This document shows positions 26,511 through 34,879 of a stretch of 42,364 bases of DNA, piece after piece. This DNA is from JAXGPP01 sp964436865. Its GTDB lineage: Bacteria; Planctomycetota; Planctomycetia; Pirellulales; Thermoguttaceae. Each line of letters starts with the position of its first letter. Position 1 is the first letter of the stretch. The notes beneath the pieces were generated by a model. That model was given only the letters and a program-made list of their open reading frames with translations. It searched no databases and was not told the DNA's origin. The stretch is taken from assembly GCA_964436865.1 (NCBI GenBank), contig CAYTFK010000021.1, forward strand, positions 1 through 42,364, in the 5' to 3' direction. A program made the position numbers and the translations under genes.

Positions 26511-27314
26511 ATGGCCAATACACCGCGATCCGCCGAATTGCATCCGGGCCCGGGATTCCGCGTGCGGCTCGATTTCCCGCGCCTCGACGCGCGGTTGATG
26601 CAGGAGTTCCTGGCCTTTCACACGCCCGACATCTCCGATCTGCTCAACCGCATGTATGCCGTCGATCCGGGGATTCGCTGCCTTACCGGCGATCATCACC
26701 GGCTGTGCGGCCCGGTGTGTACCGTGAAGGTTTTTCCGGGCGACAACCTCATGGTGCACAAGGCTCTCGACGTCGCACAGCCCGGCGATATTGTCGTGGT
26801 CGACGCGCGGGCCTCGACGATGAACGCCGTGCTTGGCGACCTCATCAGCACCAAGGCGAAGCACCGGCGGATCGCCGGCTTTGTCGTCGACGGTCTCGTC
26901 CGCGACCTGCCCGACATTCTGCCGCTCGATTTTCCCGTCTTCGCGCGCGGCACGACCGCGATCGGACCGCTCCACCGCGGTCCCGGTGAGATCAACTATC
27001 CGATCTGCTGCGGCGGCACGGTGGTCAACCCGGGCAACGTGCTCGTGGCCGACCATGCGGGCATTGTGATCATTCCCCAAGACATCGCCCAGGAACTACT
27101 GTTGCGGCTGAAGAGCCACCAGGCGACCAACGCATCGTACCTGGCGGCGGTGCAGCGCGGCGAGTTCTCCAACGCGTGGGTCGATAAACTGCTGGAGCAT
27201 CACGGCTGCCCGCTGATCGGCAGCAGAGCGGCCGGGCCAGAGTCTCTTCCGCTGGATGTTGCCACGGCGGCAGCGTCCGCCACCCAGGCCGACGTTGCCA
27301 TGACGGGTCGCTGA
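26511..27314 (+). CDS. RraA-fold protein (HMG/CHA-type aldolase or decarboxylase family)
   Basis: The protein has 267 residues. The core shows the family signature in order: GPVCTVKVFPGDNLMVHKAL (67-86), PGDIVVVDA (91-99), NAVLGDL and IAGFVVDGLVRD (121-132), in which R131 and D132 match the conserved Arg-Asp of the class II pyruvate aldolases. In that family the fold cleaves 4-hydroxy-4-methyl-2-oxoglutarate-like acids or decarboxylates oxaloacetate; RraA itself is a non-catalytic inhibitor of RNase E. Here the neighbours favour an enzyme working with the DUF1932 dehydrogenase. GAGGGA precedes the ATG at 26511. The stop overlaps the next start as TGATG. Confidence 0.85.
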   Translation: MANTPRSAELHPGPGFRVRLDFPRLDARLMQEFLAFHTPDISDLLNRMYAVDPGIRCLTGDHHRLCGPVCTVKVFPGDNLMVHKALDVAQPGDIVVVDARASTMNAVLGDLISTKAKHRRIAGFVVDGLVRDLPDILPLDFPVFARGTTAIGPLHRGPGEINYPICCGGTVVNPGNVLVADHAGIVIIPQDIAQELLLRLKSHQATNASYLAAVQRGEFSNAWVDKLLEHHGCPLIGSRAAGPESLPLDVATAAASATQADVAMTGR

Positions 27315-28429
27315 TGAATCTCGCCCTCACCCGCCGATCGCTCGAGATGCTGGCGCTTGCCGAGCGCGCCCGGATGGCGATCCGCCGCCGGAGCGCCGCC
27401 CGCCGCATGGACCGTCAACGGTCGGAGTTCTATGACTCCGTCTGGCGCGAAGCGGCCAGTCGGCTCGGGGGCCGGATCGAAAGCCTGGCCGACGGCCTGC
27501 TCGAAATCAGCTTCGGCGGCCGGACGATCCGCGTATGCCGCAATTACACACCGCTCGATGACCCGGTGACGCTCCTCCTGGCGGGCAACAAGCCGGCAGT
27601 GGCGAAGCTGCTCGCGCGGCACGGCCTGCCCGTACCGCGGCACGCCGAGTTCACGCTCGCCGACATCCGCCCCGCGGTTGCCTTCCTGCAGCAATGGGGG
27701 CAATCTTGCGTGGTCAAGCCGGCAAAAGACACCGGCGCGGGGCACGGAGTGACCTCCGGGGTCGCCACGCGCTGGCAACTCACCCGAGCGGCGGCCACGG
27801 CGGCGGCCTTCGGCTCCGAATTGATCATCGAGGAGCAAGTCACTGGCGAGAACTACCGACTGCTCTACCTCGACGGCGTCCTGCTCGATGCCGTGCGGCG
27901 CGGTCCGCCAAGCGTGGTCGGCGATGGCCGCTCCAACATCCGCGCGCTCGTTCGCCGCGCTAACACCGCGCGGCTAGCTGCCGGGTACGCCGCCGCCCAG
28001 ACGCTGATCACCCTCGATGCCGACATGCGGCGGACGCTCGCCGACCAGAGGTTGACCTTGCGGACTGTGCCGCCGGCCGGTTCGCGAGTGATCGTGAAAA
28101 CGGTGATCAACGACAACGCATCGGCCGACAACGAAGCGGCGGCTGACCAGCTCTGCGACGAGGTCGTGGCGGCGGGTGCCGAGGCGGCCCGCGCCGTGGG
28201 CGCCCGGCTTGCCGGAGTCGATGTAGTCACTGCCGATCCCGGCCGACCGCTCGAGGAGACGGGGGGCGCCGTGCTGGAGGTCAACACGACACCCGGCTTC
28301 TATTACCACTACATGAAACAGGGCGGCCGCTTCGACGTGGCGCATTACGTGTTGCGGGCGCTGCTCGAAGACCGCGCGGCGACCCGGTGGGACCTGCCCG
28401 TTGCGGTTCCTTGTGGAAACGGTCAATGA
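27314..28429 (+). CDS. ATP-grasp ligase, cyanophycin-synthetase-like
   Basis: The protein has 371 residues. The ATP-grasp fold is seen as NKPAVAKLLARHGLPVPRH (about 94-112), the nucleotide-binding lysine and loop in CVVKPAKDTGAGHGVT, IIEEQVTGENYRLLYLDG, and the metal-binding end VLEVNTTPGFYYHY. This arrangement resembles the ATP-grasp half of cyanophycin synthetase and related amide ligases, without the Mur-ligase half. The family joins a carboxylate, activated as acyl phosphate, to an amine. It is coupled to the RraA gene by TGATG and to the second ATP-grasp gene by ATGA. The substrate is unknown; attaching an amino acid to a sugar or a small acid is a reasonable guess. Confidence 0.85.
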   Translation: MNLALTRRSLEMLALAERARMAIRRRSAARRMDRQRSEFYDSVWREAASRLGGRIESLADGLLEISFGGRTIRVCRNYTPLDDPVTLLLAGNKPAVAKLLARHGLPVPRHAEFTLADIRPAVAFLQQWGQSCVVKPAKDTGAGHGVTSGVATRWQLTRAAATAAAFGSELIIEEQVTGENYRLLYLDGVLLDAVRRGPPSVVGDGRSNIRALVRRANTARLAAGYAAAQTLITLDADMRRTLADQRLTLRTVPPAGSRVIVKTVINDNASADNEAAADQLCDEVVAAGAEAARAVGARLAGVDVVTADPGRPLEETGGAVLEVNTTPGFYYHYMKQGGRFDVAHYVLRALLEDRAATRWDLPVAVPCGNGQ

Positions 28430-29733
28430 TAAGGCCTGTTGAGCTGACACTTCCGATTTCCGCCGATGACCCGCTCGCCGAACGACGGAGCTCGAGCGGC
28501 CTGGCGCGCGACCCGCGGTGCGGCGAAGAGCCGTCGATCGCCCTGCATCCCTTGCCGCGGCGCAAGAACGACCGCCGTAATCGGCCGCCGGTAATCATCC
28601 TCGGCGGTGGAGCGAATGCCCTCTCAGTGGCCCGCAGCCTGGGGCGATACGGTGCTCCAGTGTACGCGATCAACCTGCCCGGCGAACACGTCCGCTACAG
28701 CCGTTTTGCCCGCTGGATCCGCCTTCCCGCCGGGCCGAACTATGCCGAGGTGTGGACTGAATACCTGCTCGGCCCGCAGTCGGATCGGCTCGTGGGGGCC
28801 GTACTCCTGGCCGCCTCCGACGCCGCCCTGGAGATTATTGCCCGGAACCGGCCGGCGCTGGCCAGGCGATTCCTGCTGGACGACTCGAATCCGCAGGCCC
28901 AGTTGGCGATGCTCAACAAGCTGAGCACCTACCGAGCGGCGGTGGCAGCCGGCGTGCCGACGCCGCGGTTCTGGCTGGCCGGCAGCCTCCGCGAGGTGGA
29001 AGCGATCCGCGACGAGCTGGTCTTCCCGCTCATCGTCAAGCCCCAGCTTTCGCACCTCTTCGAGGCCCGTTTCGGCCGCAAATTCCTCACCGCCGAGAGC
29101 TACCAGGAGCTTCACTCGGCGCTCGGCTGCGTCGGCGACGCGGGGATCGATGTCGTACTCATGGAGAAGATCCCCGGCGGCGACGACCGGCTGGCGAGCT
29201 ACTACACCTATCTCGATGAGTACGGCGATCCGCTGTTCGATTTCACCAAGCGGATCATCCGCCGCTATCCGCCGGGGATGGGGGCGGCCTGCTACCATGT
29301 GACCGACCAGGTGCCCGGCATCCGCCAGCAGGCGCTCAAGCTGTTCCGCCACGTCGGCCTGCGCGGGTTGGCCAATGTCGAGTTCAAGCTCGATCCGCGC
29401 GACGGCCAACTCAAGCTCATCGAATGTAATGCCCGGTTCACCGCCGCCAACTGCCTTGTCGCGAGTGCCGGGTTTGACCTGGCGCGGTTCGTCTACAACC
29501 GCATCGTTGGCCTGCCCCAACCGCCGCTCACCGATTTTCGCAACGGTCTCAGGCTGTGGTATCCGATCGAGGACCTCAAGGCCTTCCGGGCTCTTCGCCG
29601 CCGCGGCGAAATCACCCCCAGCCAGTGGTTCGCCAGCATTGCCCGGCGTCAGACGTTTCCGTTCTTCGAGTGGAGTGACCCGCTGCCGACCATGGCCGAC
29701 CTCTTTCACCGCCTCGCTGGCAAGCTCCCTTGA
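28426..29733 (+). CDS. ATP-grasp ligase, carbamoyl-phosphate-synthase/D-Asp-ligase-like
   Basis: The protein has 435 residues. After about 45 variable residues comes a pre-ATP-grasp Rossmann segment (PVIILGGGANALSVARSLGRYG). The ATP-grasp body follows: NKLSTYRAAVAAGVPTPRFW, the lysine in FPLIVKPQL, the Glu in LMEKIPGGDD, and the metal site in LIECNARFTAAN. It differs clearly from the preceding cyanophycin-like ligase, so the two probably catalyse separate ligations. It overlaps that gene by ATGA and is the last gene of the exopolysaccharide run; the next gene is 180 bases on. Confidence 0.85.
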   Translation: MIRPVELTLPISADDPLAERRSSSGLARDPRCGEEPSIALHPLPRRKNDRRNRPPVIILGGGANALSVARSLGRYGAPVYAINLPGEHVRYSRFARWIRLPAGPNYAEVWTEYLLGPQSDRLVGAVLLAASDAALEIIARNRPALARRFLLDDSNPQAQLAMLNKLSTYRAAVAAGVPTPRFWLAGSLREVEAIRDELVFPLIVKPQLSHLFEARFGRKFLTAESYQELHSALGCVGDAGIDVVLMEKIPGGDDRLASYYTYLDEYGDPLFDFTKRIIRRYPPGMGAACYHVTDQVPGIRQQALKLFRHVGLRGLANVEFKLDPRDGQLKLIECNARFTAANCLVASAGFDLARFVYNRIVGLPQPPLTDFRNGLRLWYPIEDLKAFRALRRRGEITPSQWFASIARRQTFPFFEWSDPLPTMADLFHRLAGKLP

Positions 29734-29913
29734 GACCCGGTACGGCACACGCCGCCACCAGCCGTCCTGAGCGGTTCGCCGGAGCATGTTCACGGCTTGA
29801 AGCGGTGAGACATGGCACCCCGCCTCAGGTTGATGCGGCCACCCTGGCGGGCAGCAGGCGGCTGTGATAGTCTGGCGAAGAGCGCATACGCCCTCGGCAA
29901 GGAGGATCATGCC

Positions 29914-30255
29914 TTGAAGCTTGTCGCCTATCTGCTCGCCGCGGTCCTTGCGGGATTGGGACTTCTCTTCATCCTCGGCAACCAGGGGGTCTGGGCAAGG
30001 ATTGTCGTTGGCGCGCTGTTGCTGGTGGCCGGCGGGGCACTGGCGTGGTTCGCCCGGCAACAGGTCAAGGCTGCCGAAACGACGATCGTGCAGAAGATCG
30101 ACCTTTCGGGCGACGTGCACCTGGAGAGCCTGACATGCCGTTCCTGCGGCGGCACGCTGAGCCGCAAGTCGATCAGCGTCGAAGCGGGGGCTGTGATGGT
30201 CCACTGCGAATACTGCGGCGCCGTGTACCAGATCGAAGAGGCGCCGAAATGGTAG
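29914..30255 (+). CDS. Small membrane protein with C-terminal zinc ribbon
   Basis: The protein has 113 residues. Two hydrophobic segments (VAYLLAAVLAGLGLLFIL and IVVGALLLVAGGALAWFA) form a hairpin in the membrane. A charged linker leads to a zinc ribbon with paired cysteines, CRSCGG and CEYCGA. The start is a TTG: AAGGAGG (29899-29905) lies eight bases ahead of it, whereas the in-frame ATG at 29812 has no ribosome site. Upstream, a TGTGATAGT near 29863-29871 could be an extended -10 box. It overlaps the radical SAM gene by seven bases, so it is probably part of the same system, perhaps anchoring it at the membrane. Confidence 0.78.
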   Translation: MKLVAYLLAAVLAGLGLLFILGNQGVWARIVVGALLLVAGGALAWFARQQVKAAETTIVQKIDLSGDVHLESLTCRSCGGTLSRKSISVEAGAVMVHCEYCGAVYQIEEAPKW

Positions 30256-31748
30256 GGCGCGCCGCGGCGGCACGCTGGGCCCGGCGGGCGTGGACCGGGC
30301 TCCGCGACGACGTGGCCGGGCTGGTCACCGCCATGCGCTACAGTCCGGCTCCAGCGGGTCTCTATGAATACCGCGTGGCGCCTCCCGGCGGCCGGAGGCG
30401 CTTGCACTTGCGGATCCACGAAGACGGAAGCGGCCTGCTGCTGGTCGACGCGAGCGACGCGATCCATCTCAACGGGGCGGCGGCGGCAATCGCCCGACTG
30501 GCCTTGGAGGGGATCTCGCCGCGGGCTGCCCGAGCGGTGATCCGCCGCTGGTTCACTGCGATTCCCGGCTCTGATCTAAAGCGCGAAGTCGCCGAGATCT
30601 ACGCGCTGGTCGAGCATCTTCGCACGACGACCGATGCGTGCGCCACCTGCTACTTGCCGGGCAAGCGGAGGGCCGATCTGTTCAGCACGCCCGTGCACGC
30701 GCCCTACAAGGCCGACCTGGCGTTGAGCTACGGGTGCAACAACGCCTGCCGGCACTGCTACAACGAGCGCGGCCGGCGCGAGATGCCTTCGCTCGACAGG
30801 GCGCGGTGGCGCGAGGTTCTTGCCCGGCTGGCCGACATCGGCATTCCCTATGTGATCTTCACCGGCGGCGAGCCGGCGCTTGTTAGCGACTTGCCGGGGC
30901 TCATCGCCGAGGCCGATCGGCTGGGGCTGGTCTCGGGCATGAACACCAACGGCCGCCGCCTGGCCGACGCGTCGTTCACCCGGCAACTTGTGCAGGCGGG
31001 CCTGAGTCACGTGCAGATCACGCTCCTCTCAGCGCGAGCCGACGTTCACAACGCCATGACGGGTTGCCGCAGCTTCGATGAGACGGTGGCCGGAATCCGC
31101 GCTGCGCTGGCCGCCGGACTGCACACGCTCACCAACACGACGCTCACGCGCCGCAATGCCGACGGAGCGGAAGAACTGGTCGATTTTCTGCACAGCCTCG
31201 GACTTCGCACGCTGGCCGCCAACGGCATGATCTACTCGGGCGACGGATGCACGGAAGACGAAGCGCTCGCAGAAGACGAGCTTGGCCCGCTGGTGGTGCA
31301 GCTTCGCGATCGGGCGGCCGAACTGGGAATGCGTTTTCTGTGGTATACGCCTACCGCGTGGTGCAGGCTCTCGCCGGAAGAACTCGAGGTTGGCCCGCGG
31401 CGCTGCAATGCGGCCGAGTACTCGATCTGTATCGAACCCAGCGGCGACGTGCTGCCGTGCCAATCGTATTATGTCTCGGCGGGCAACATTCTTCGCGACC
31501 CGTGGGAGCGGATCTGGCACAGCGACTTGTTCCATCGCTTCCGCGACCGCGGGGAAGATCCGCGCGGGGCCGGGCTGCCGCAACGATGCTGGGACTGCGC
31601 CGATCTCGGCGTTTGTGGAGGCGGTTGCCCGCTGGAGCGGGAGCGGTCGCCGCAAACCGCGCCGGTCGAAGGATTCGCGACGGCGCTGGCAGCAGGCGAA
31701 GCGAGGTGCGAATGGGAGGGAGACGCGCAGGGCGAAAGGCGACTGTGA
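30249..31748 (+). CDS. Radical SAM/SPASM peptide-modifying-type enzyme with PqqD-like N-terminus
   Basis: The protein has 499 residues. Residues about 35-130 form a PqqD-like region (LHLRIHEDGSGLLLVDAS, then helices), the type of domain that binds leader peptides in RiPP pathways. The radical SAM core starts ADLALSYGCNNACRHCYN with the cluster cysteines C163, C167 and C170, then has FTGGEP and MNTNGRR. A SPASM domain follows with C386, C394, C404 and the cluster CWDCADLGVCGGGCP (C447, C450, C456, C460), enough for auxiliary iron-sulfur clusters. SPASM enzymes usually modify Cys, Gly, Ala or similar residues in peptides. The gene is 30 bases ahead of a protein ending in alternating Cys-Ala, the obvious candidate substrate. 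Confidence 0.9.
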   Translation: MVGRAAAARWARRAWTGLRDDVAGLVTAMRYSPAPAGLYEYRVAPPGGRRRLHLRIHEDGSGLLLVDASDAIHLNGAAAAIARLALEGISPRAARAVIRRWFTAIPGSDLKREVAEIYALVEHLRTTTDACATCYLPGKRRADLFSTPVHAPYKADLALSYGCNNACRHCYNERGRREMPSLDRARWREVLARLADIGIPYVIFTGGEPALVSDLPGLIAEADRLGLVSGMNTNGRRLADASFTRQLVQAGLSHVQITLLSARADVHNAMTGCRSFDETVAGIRAALAAGLHTLTNTTLTRRNADGAEELVDFLHSLGLRTLAANGMIYSGDGCTEDEALAEDELGPLVVQLRDRAAELGMRFLWYTPTAWCRLSPEELEVGPRRCNAAEYSICIEPSGDVLPCQSYYVSAGNILRDPWERIWHSDLFHRFRDRGEDPRGAGLPQRCWDCADLGVCGGGCPLERERSPQTAPVEGFATALAAGEARCEWEGDAQGERRL

Positions 31749-31778
31749 TCAACAGGCGACGTTGAAAGGGGAGCAACC

Positions 31779-34766
31779 GTGGATCTCAAGCGACTTCTTG
31801 GGCCAGTCAACCCGCCGCCGACCGATCCGCTATCGCGCGCCGGAATCACGCCGGGGATGTGGCACTACCGCCACGAAGTCGAGGGGGAGGTCACGCGGCA
31901 TCACTTGCGGATCGACAGCGACGGCTCGGGACTGATGGTGGCCAATGCGTCCGCGGTCGCGCTGCTTCGGCCCTCGGGTGCAATCATCGCGAAGGGTTTG
32001 CTGGACGGCGAGGCCGACGGCGTTATCATCGAGCGCCTGTTGACGGCCTTCCGCGGCGCGACCACCGAACAGGCACGGGAAGACATCAAGCGCGTCCGCC
32101 GGCTCATCGCCACCCTCGACGCCCCGGGCGACAACTATCCGATCGTGAATCTCCGCGACCCGGAGTTTTCATCGCAGTCGCGTCCGGCAGCCAAACCCTT
32201 CTCGGCCGACCTTTGTCTCGCGGCGCCCGATACGCTGGTGCCGATGCTCGACCGGTTATGGGAGGCCGGCTTTCCGCACGTTACGCTGATCACCGGCGCG
32301 AAGCCGGATCGCGTTGCGCTATTGCGCGGGGTGGAGCGGGCCGAGGATCTGGGGATGATCGCCGGTGTCCGCGGGCGGGGAAGCGACCTAGCCGGCGGCA
32401 CGCTCGTCGCCGACCTGGCTCAAGCGGGCGTCGATCACGTCAACGTGCTCTATCTCGCGCCGGATGAGGCGGTGCACGACGCCCTGGCCGGACCGGGCGA
32501 CCATCGACAGGCGGTTGAAACGCTCCGGGACGTTCGGCGCAACGAGGTCTGCCCGGTGGCTGAGGTGGCCCTGACCGCGTCGACGCTCGTGACGCTGGAA
32601 GACACGCTGGATGCTTTGAGCGATATGGGCGTGCGAAATGTCGCTTTCTTCGCGGTCACCGCGGAGAACGGCGGACCGGACGAGATCCTTTCCCAGGAGC
32701 AACTGCTCCATGCGGCCGATCTGGTGGAAGATTCCGCCGGTCGCTCCGATGTTCGCTACCTCTGGTACCCGCCGCTGGTGTTCAACCCGGTCCGCAGCCT
32801 GGCCGAACAGGTCCAGCGCGGGCCGCGGTGTTCCGGGCAGCATGCCGTGCGGGTGCAAGCCGACGGCGAAGTCATTCCCGCCCATGGCCCGTTTCGCGCG
32901 ATGGGCAACCTGCTTAAAGGTACGTGGCCGGCTGCGATCATCCTGGCTATGGCCCTTTTCTTGTTTGCCGCTTCACCCGTCGGAGCGCAGAACTATTCGT
33001 TCAGCGTCCCCAATCTGAAGATGCAGGTCTGGGTCCAGGCAGATGCCTCCGTGCGGATCGAGTACGACATCACGTTTCGAAACAGCGAGTTCGGCCAGGC
33101 GATCGACGTAGTCGACATCGGCGTGCCACAGGCGAACTACCAATTGCGTTCCGCCACCGCCTCGATCGACGGCGCGGGGCTGACCGACATCCGCCCGTCG
33201 GAGTACGTCCATCCCGGGTATGAGGTACATCTGGCGGGCAAGACCATTGCGCCCGGTGCAAGCGGCACACTGCACACGGAGTTCGTGGTGCCCGACATGG
33301 TCTGGCAGGATACGACCCGCGACGACTATGCCTCGCTTCAGATCACGCCCACTTGGTTCGGCGAGCAGTTCGTCGTCGGCACGACGCAGATCGACCTGGC
33401 GGTGCACCTGCCGGCCGGCATCAAGCCCGACGAGGTGCTGCACCAGGGCGTGGAGTTCAACCAGAAGGCCCTCTTCGGCGACGGCACGACGGTCGCCTGG
33501 CAATGGCCGGCGACGCGGCTGACGGGACCGCACAAAGTGGGCGTCTCGTTTCCCAAGCGGGTGATGAACCGCGTGGTGAAGATGAGCGCCATCGGGTTGC
33601 TCGTCAAGTGGTTTGAAGAGTCGCCGGGCGTGCGGATGTTCTTCGGGCTTGCGTTTGTGGTGCTGTTCGGCATCACGTTCTTCCGCTTCACCGGCGGGAC
33701 CGGGCTCTCGGTGTTCGTGGTTGCCGCCGCTCTGCTGACACTATTCTTCATGGTCCGCCCTGGCGTGCACCTGCTCGCCATGCCGCTGGTGGTCGGGCTG
33801 CTGGTGCTCAACGAGTGGTTCCTCCGCAAGCGGCGACTCGACTACATGCCACCGATCGCCCAGGTGGAAGGGGGCGGCATCAAGCGGGGACTGACCGCTC
33901 CGGAGGCCGCCGTGATCCTTCAACTGCCGCCCGGCCGAATCCTGGGGCTGGTGATCTTCGGCCTGCTCAAGAAGGGAGTGCTGCGCCAGATCCAGGCCGA
34001 TCCGCTGGTGGTGGCCGTCGACGACCGGTTCACGATCCGCGACGACCGCGTGCTGGCCAGCGACAAGGAACGGACGAAGTTCCTCCGCGAGGCCGCTGCC
34101 AAGGCGGGCGTGGTGATCCACCGCTACGAGCAGCCCTTCATCTACCGCATCCTGGGCGCGTCGCAGCAACCGGTGCACAAGATCGATTTCGCCGGCCCGA
34201 TGAAGCACCTGCTCCTTCACGCCGCTGAACGGCTGCGAGGATTCGATCTGTCCGACACCCAGGACTACTACCGCTCGATCGTCCGCCGCGCGGCGGAAGA
34301 AGCCCGCAGCGTCGGCGAGATCAGCCAGCGCGAAAAGCAGATCGACCGCGACTTCGAGTGGATCCTGATCGACGACGATTGGCCGACCGTGTTCGACCGG
34401 GGACCCTACCGGCCCACCTGGACCCGCGGCTCATTCGGCGGTTCGGGGCCCGTGGTTCCGTCGGGGCCAACCGGTTCGGCCCCGGCGGGCGGAACCAGCT
34501 TCGGCGACGTGGCCGCGTCGTTTGCCGGATGGACTGAAAACACCATGGGGCGCATGGCGACCGCGCTGGCGCCCGGGTCGCTGGCCGTGGACCGGCCGGG
34601 TGGCGGTTTCATCGACTTGAGCGGCGCCGACCGCATCACCGCCGACGTCTTCCAGGCGCTCTCCGAGGCCTCACGCCAGGGAGGCGGCGGAGGCGGGGGC
34701 GGCGGTTGCGCCTGTGCCTGTGCCGGGTGCGCGTGCGCATGCGCATGCGCCGGCGGAGGAAGATAG
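31779..34766 (+). CDS. Cluster-less radical SAM paralogue fused to DUF2207-type membrane protein with Cys-Ala tail
   Basis: This is a single open frame of 995 residues with a GTG start behind AAAGGGGAG. Residues 25-120 repeat the PqqD-like region of the preceding gene (HLRIDSDGSGLMVANAS). Residues about 140-374 follow its barrel, but the Cx3CxxC loop is deleted: SADLCLAAPDTLVPMLDRLW stands where the paralogue has ADLALSYGCNNACRHC. A SPASM remnant (RCSGQ, C351; GNLLKGTW) runs straight into a signal-peptide-like helix (385-403) and a DUF2207 ectodomain starting NYSFSVPNLKMQVWVQ. Membrane helices lie near 625-690, followed by a cytoplasmic domain. The tail is nine glycines (968-976) and CACACAGCACACACAGGGR (977-995) with seven cysteines. 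A fusion is seen; its function is unknown. Confidence 0.82.
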   Translation: MDLKRLLGPVNPPPTDPLSRAGITPGMWHYRHEVEGEVTRHHLRIDSDGSGLMVANASAVALLRPSGAIIAKGLLDGEADGVIIERLLTAFRGATTEQAREDIKRVRRLIATLDAPGDNYPIVNLRDPEFSSQSRPAAKPFSADLCLAAPDTLVPMLDRLWEAGFPHVTLITGAKPDRVALLRGVERAEDLGMIAGVRGRGSDLAGGTLVADLAQAGVDHVNVLYLAPDEAVHDALAGPGDHRQAVETLRDVRRNEVCPVAEVALTASTLVTLEDTLDALSDMGVRNVAFFAVTAENGGPDEILSQEQLLHAADLVEDSAGRSDVRYLWYPPLVFNPVRSLAEQVQRGPRCSGQHAVRVQADGEVIPAHGPFRAMGNLLKGTWPAAIILAMALFLFAASPVGAQNYSFSVPNLKMQVWVQADASVRIEYDITFRNSEFGQAIDVVDIGVPQANYQLRSATASIDGAGLTDIRPSEYVHPGYEVHLAGKTIAPGASGTLHTEFVVPDMVWQDTTRDDYASLQITPTWFGEQFVVGTTQIDLAVHLPAGIKPDEVLHQGVEFNQKALFGDGTTVAWQWPATRLTGPHKVGVSFPKRVMNRVVKMSAIGLLVKWFEESPGVRMFFGLAFVVLFGITFFRFTGGTGLSVFVVAAALLTLFFMVRPGVHLLAMPLVVGLLVLNEWFLRKRRLDYMPPIAQVEGGGIKRGLTAPEAAVILQLPPGRILGLVIFGLLKKGVLRQIQADPLVVAVDDRFTIRDDRVLASDKERTKFLREAAAKAGVVIHRYEQPFIYRILGASQQPVHKIDFAGPMKHLLLHAAERLRGFDLSDTQDYYRSIVRRAAEEARSVGEISQREKQIDRDFEWILIDDDWPTVFDRGPYRPTWTRGSFGGSGPVVPSGPTGSAPAGGTSFGDVAASFAGWTENTMGRMATALAPGSLAVDRPGGGFIDLSGADRITADVFQALSEASRQGGGGGGGGGCACACAGCACACACAGGGR

Positions 34767-34808
34767 GGGTCCTGACACTTGTCGTGGAGGCCTCACGCCG
34801 CCGCAAAT

Positions 34809-34825
34809 GCAGCCGAGACGGCTGC
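34809..34825 (+). terminator. Short hairpin after the radical SAM operon
   Basis: A 7-bp stem GCAGCCG/CGGCTGC with a three-base loop lies 43 bases after the DUF2207-fusion stop. It lacks a U-tract, so it is at best a weak or factor-assisted terminator. It is listed because it sits at the boundary between the radical SAM operon and the symporter gene. Confidence 0.3.
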
Positions 34826-34873
34826 ACCACAATTGCGGCCGGCTCGCGCCATATGCGCGGCCGCAGCGGCACG

Positions 34874-34879
34874 TATAAT
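34874..34879 (+). promoter_or_regulatory. Possible -10 box for the fucP-like gene
   Basis: A consensus TATAAT stands in the gap between the radical SAM operon and the symporter, 60-120 bases before the candidate starts. No good -35 box is found 16-18 bases upstream (ATATGC at best), so the promoter call is tentative. Confidence 0.3.

Noticed and set aside
28624..30273. A 549-codon minus-strand frame
   Set aside because: It is antisense to the second ATP-grasp gene and the zinc-ribbon gene, both with clear motifs and ribosome sites.
32901..34766. A separate DUF2207 gene starting at an internal ATG (32901 or 32949)
   Set aside because: No ribosome site precedes either ATG, and the frame is continuous with the upstream SPASM-like part, so one fused gene is the simpler reading; kept as a finding because a deletion or assembly error is possible.
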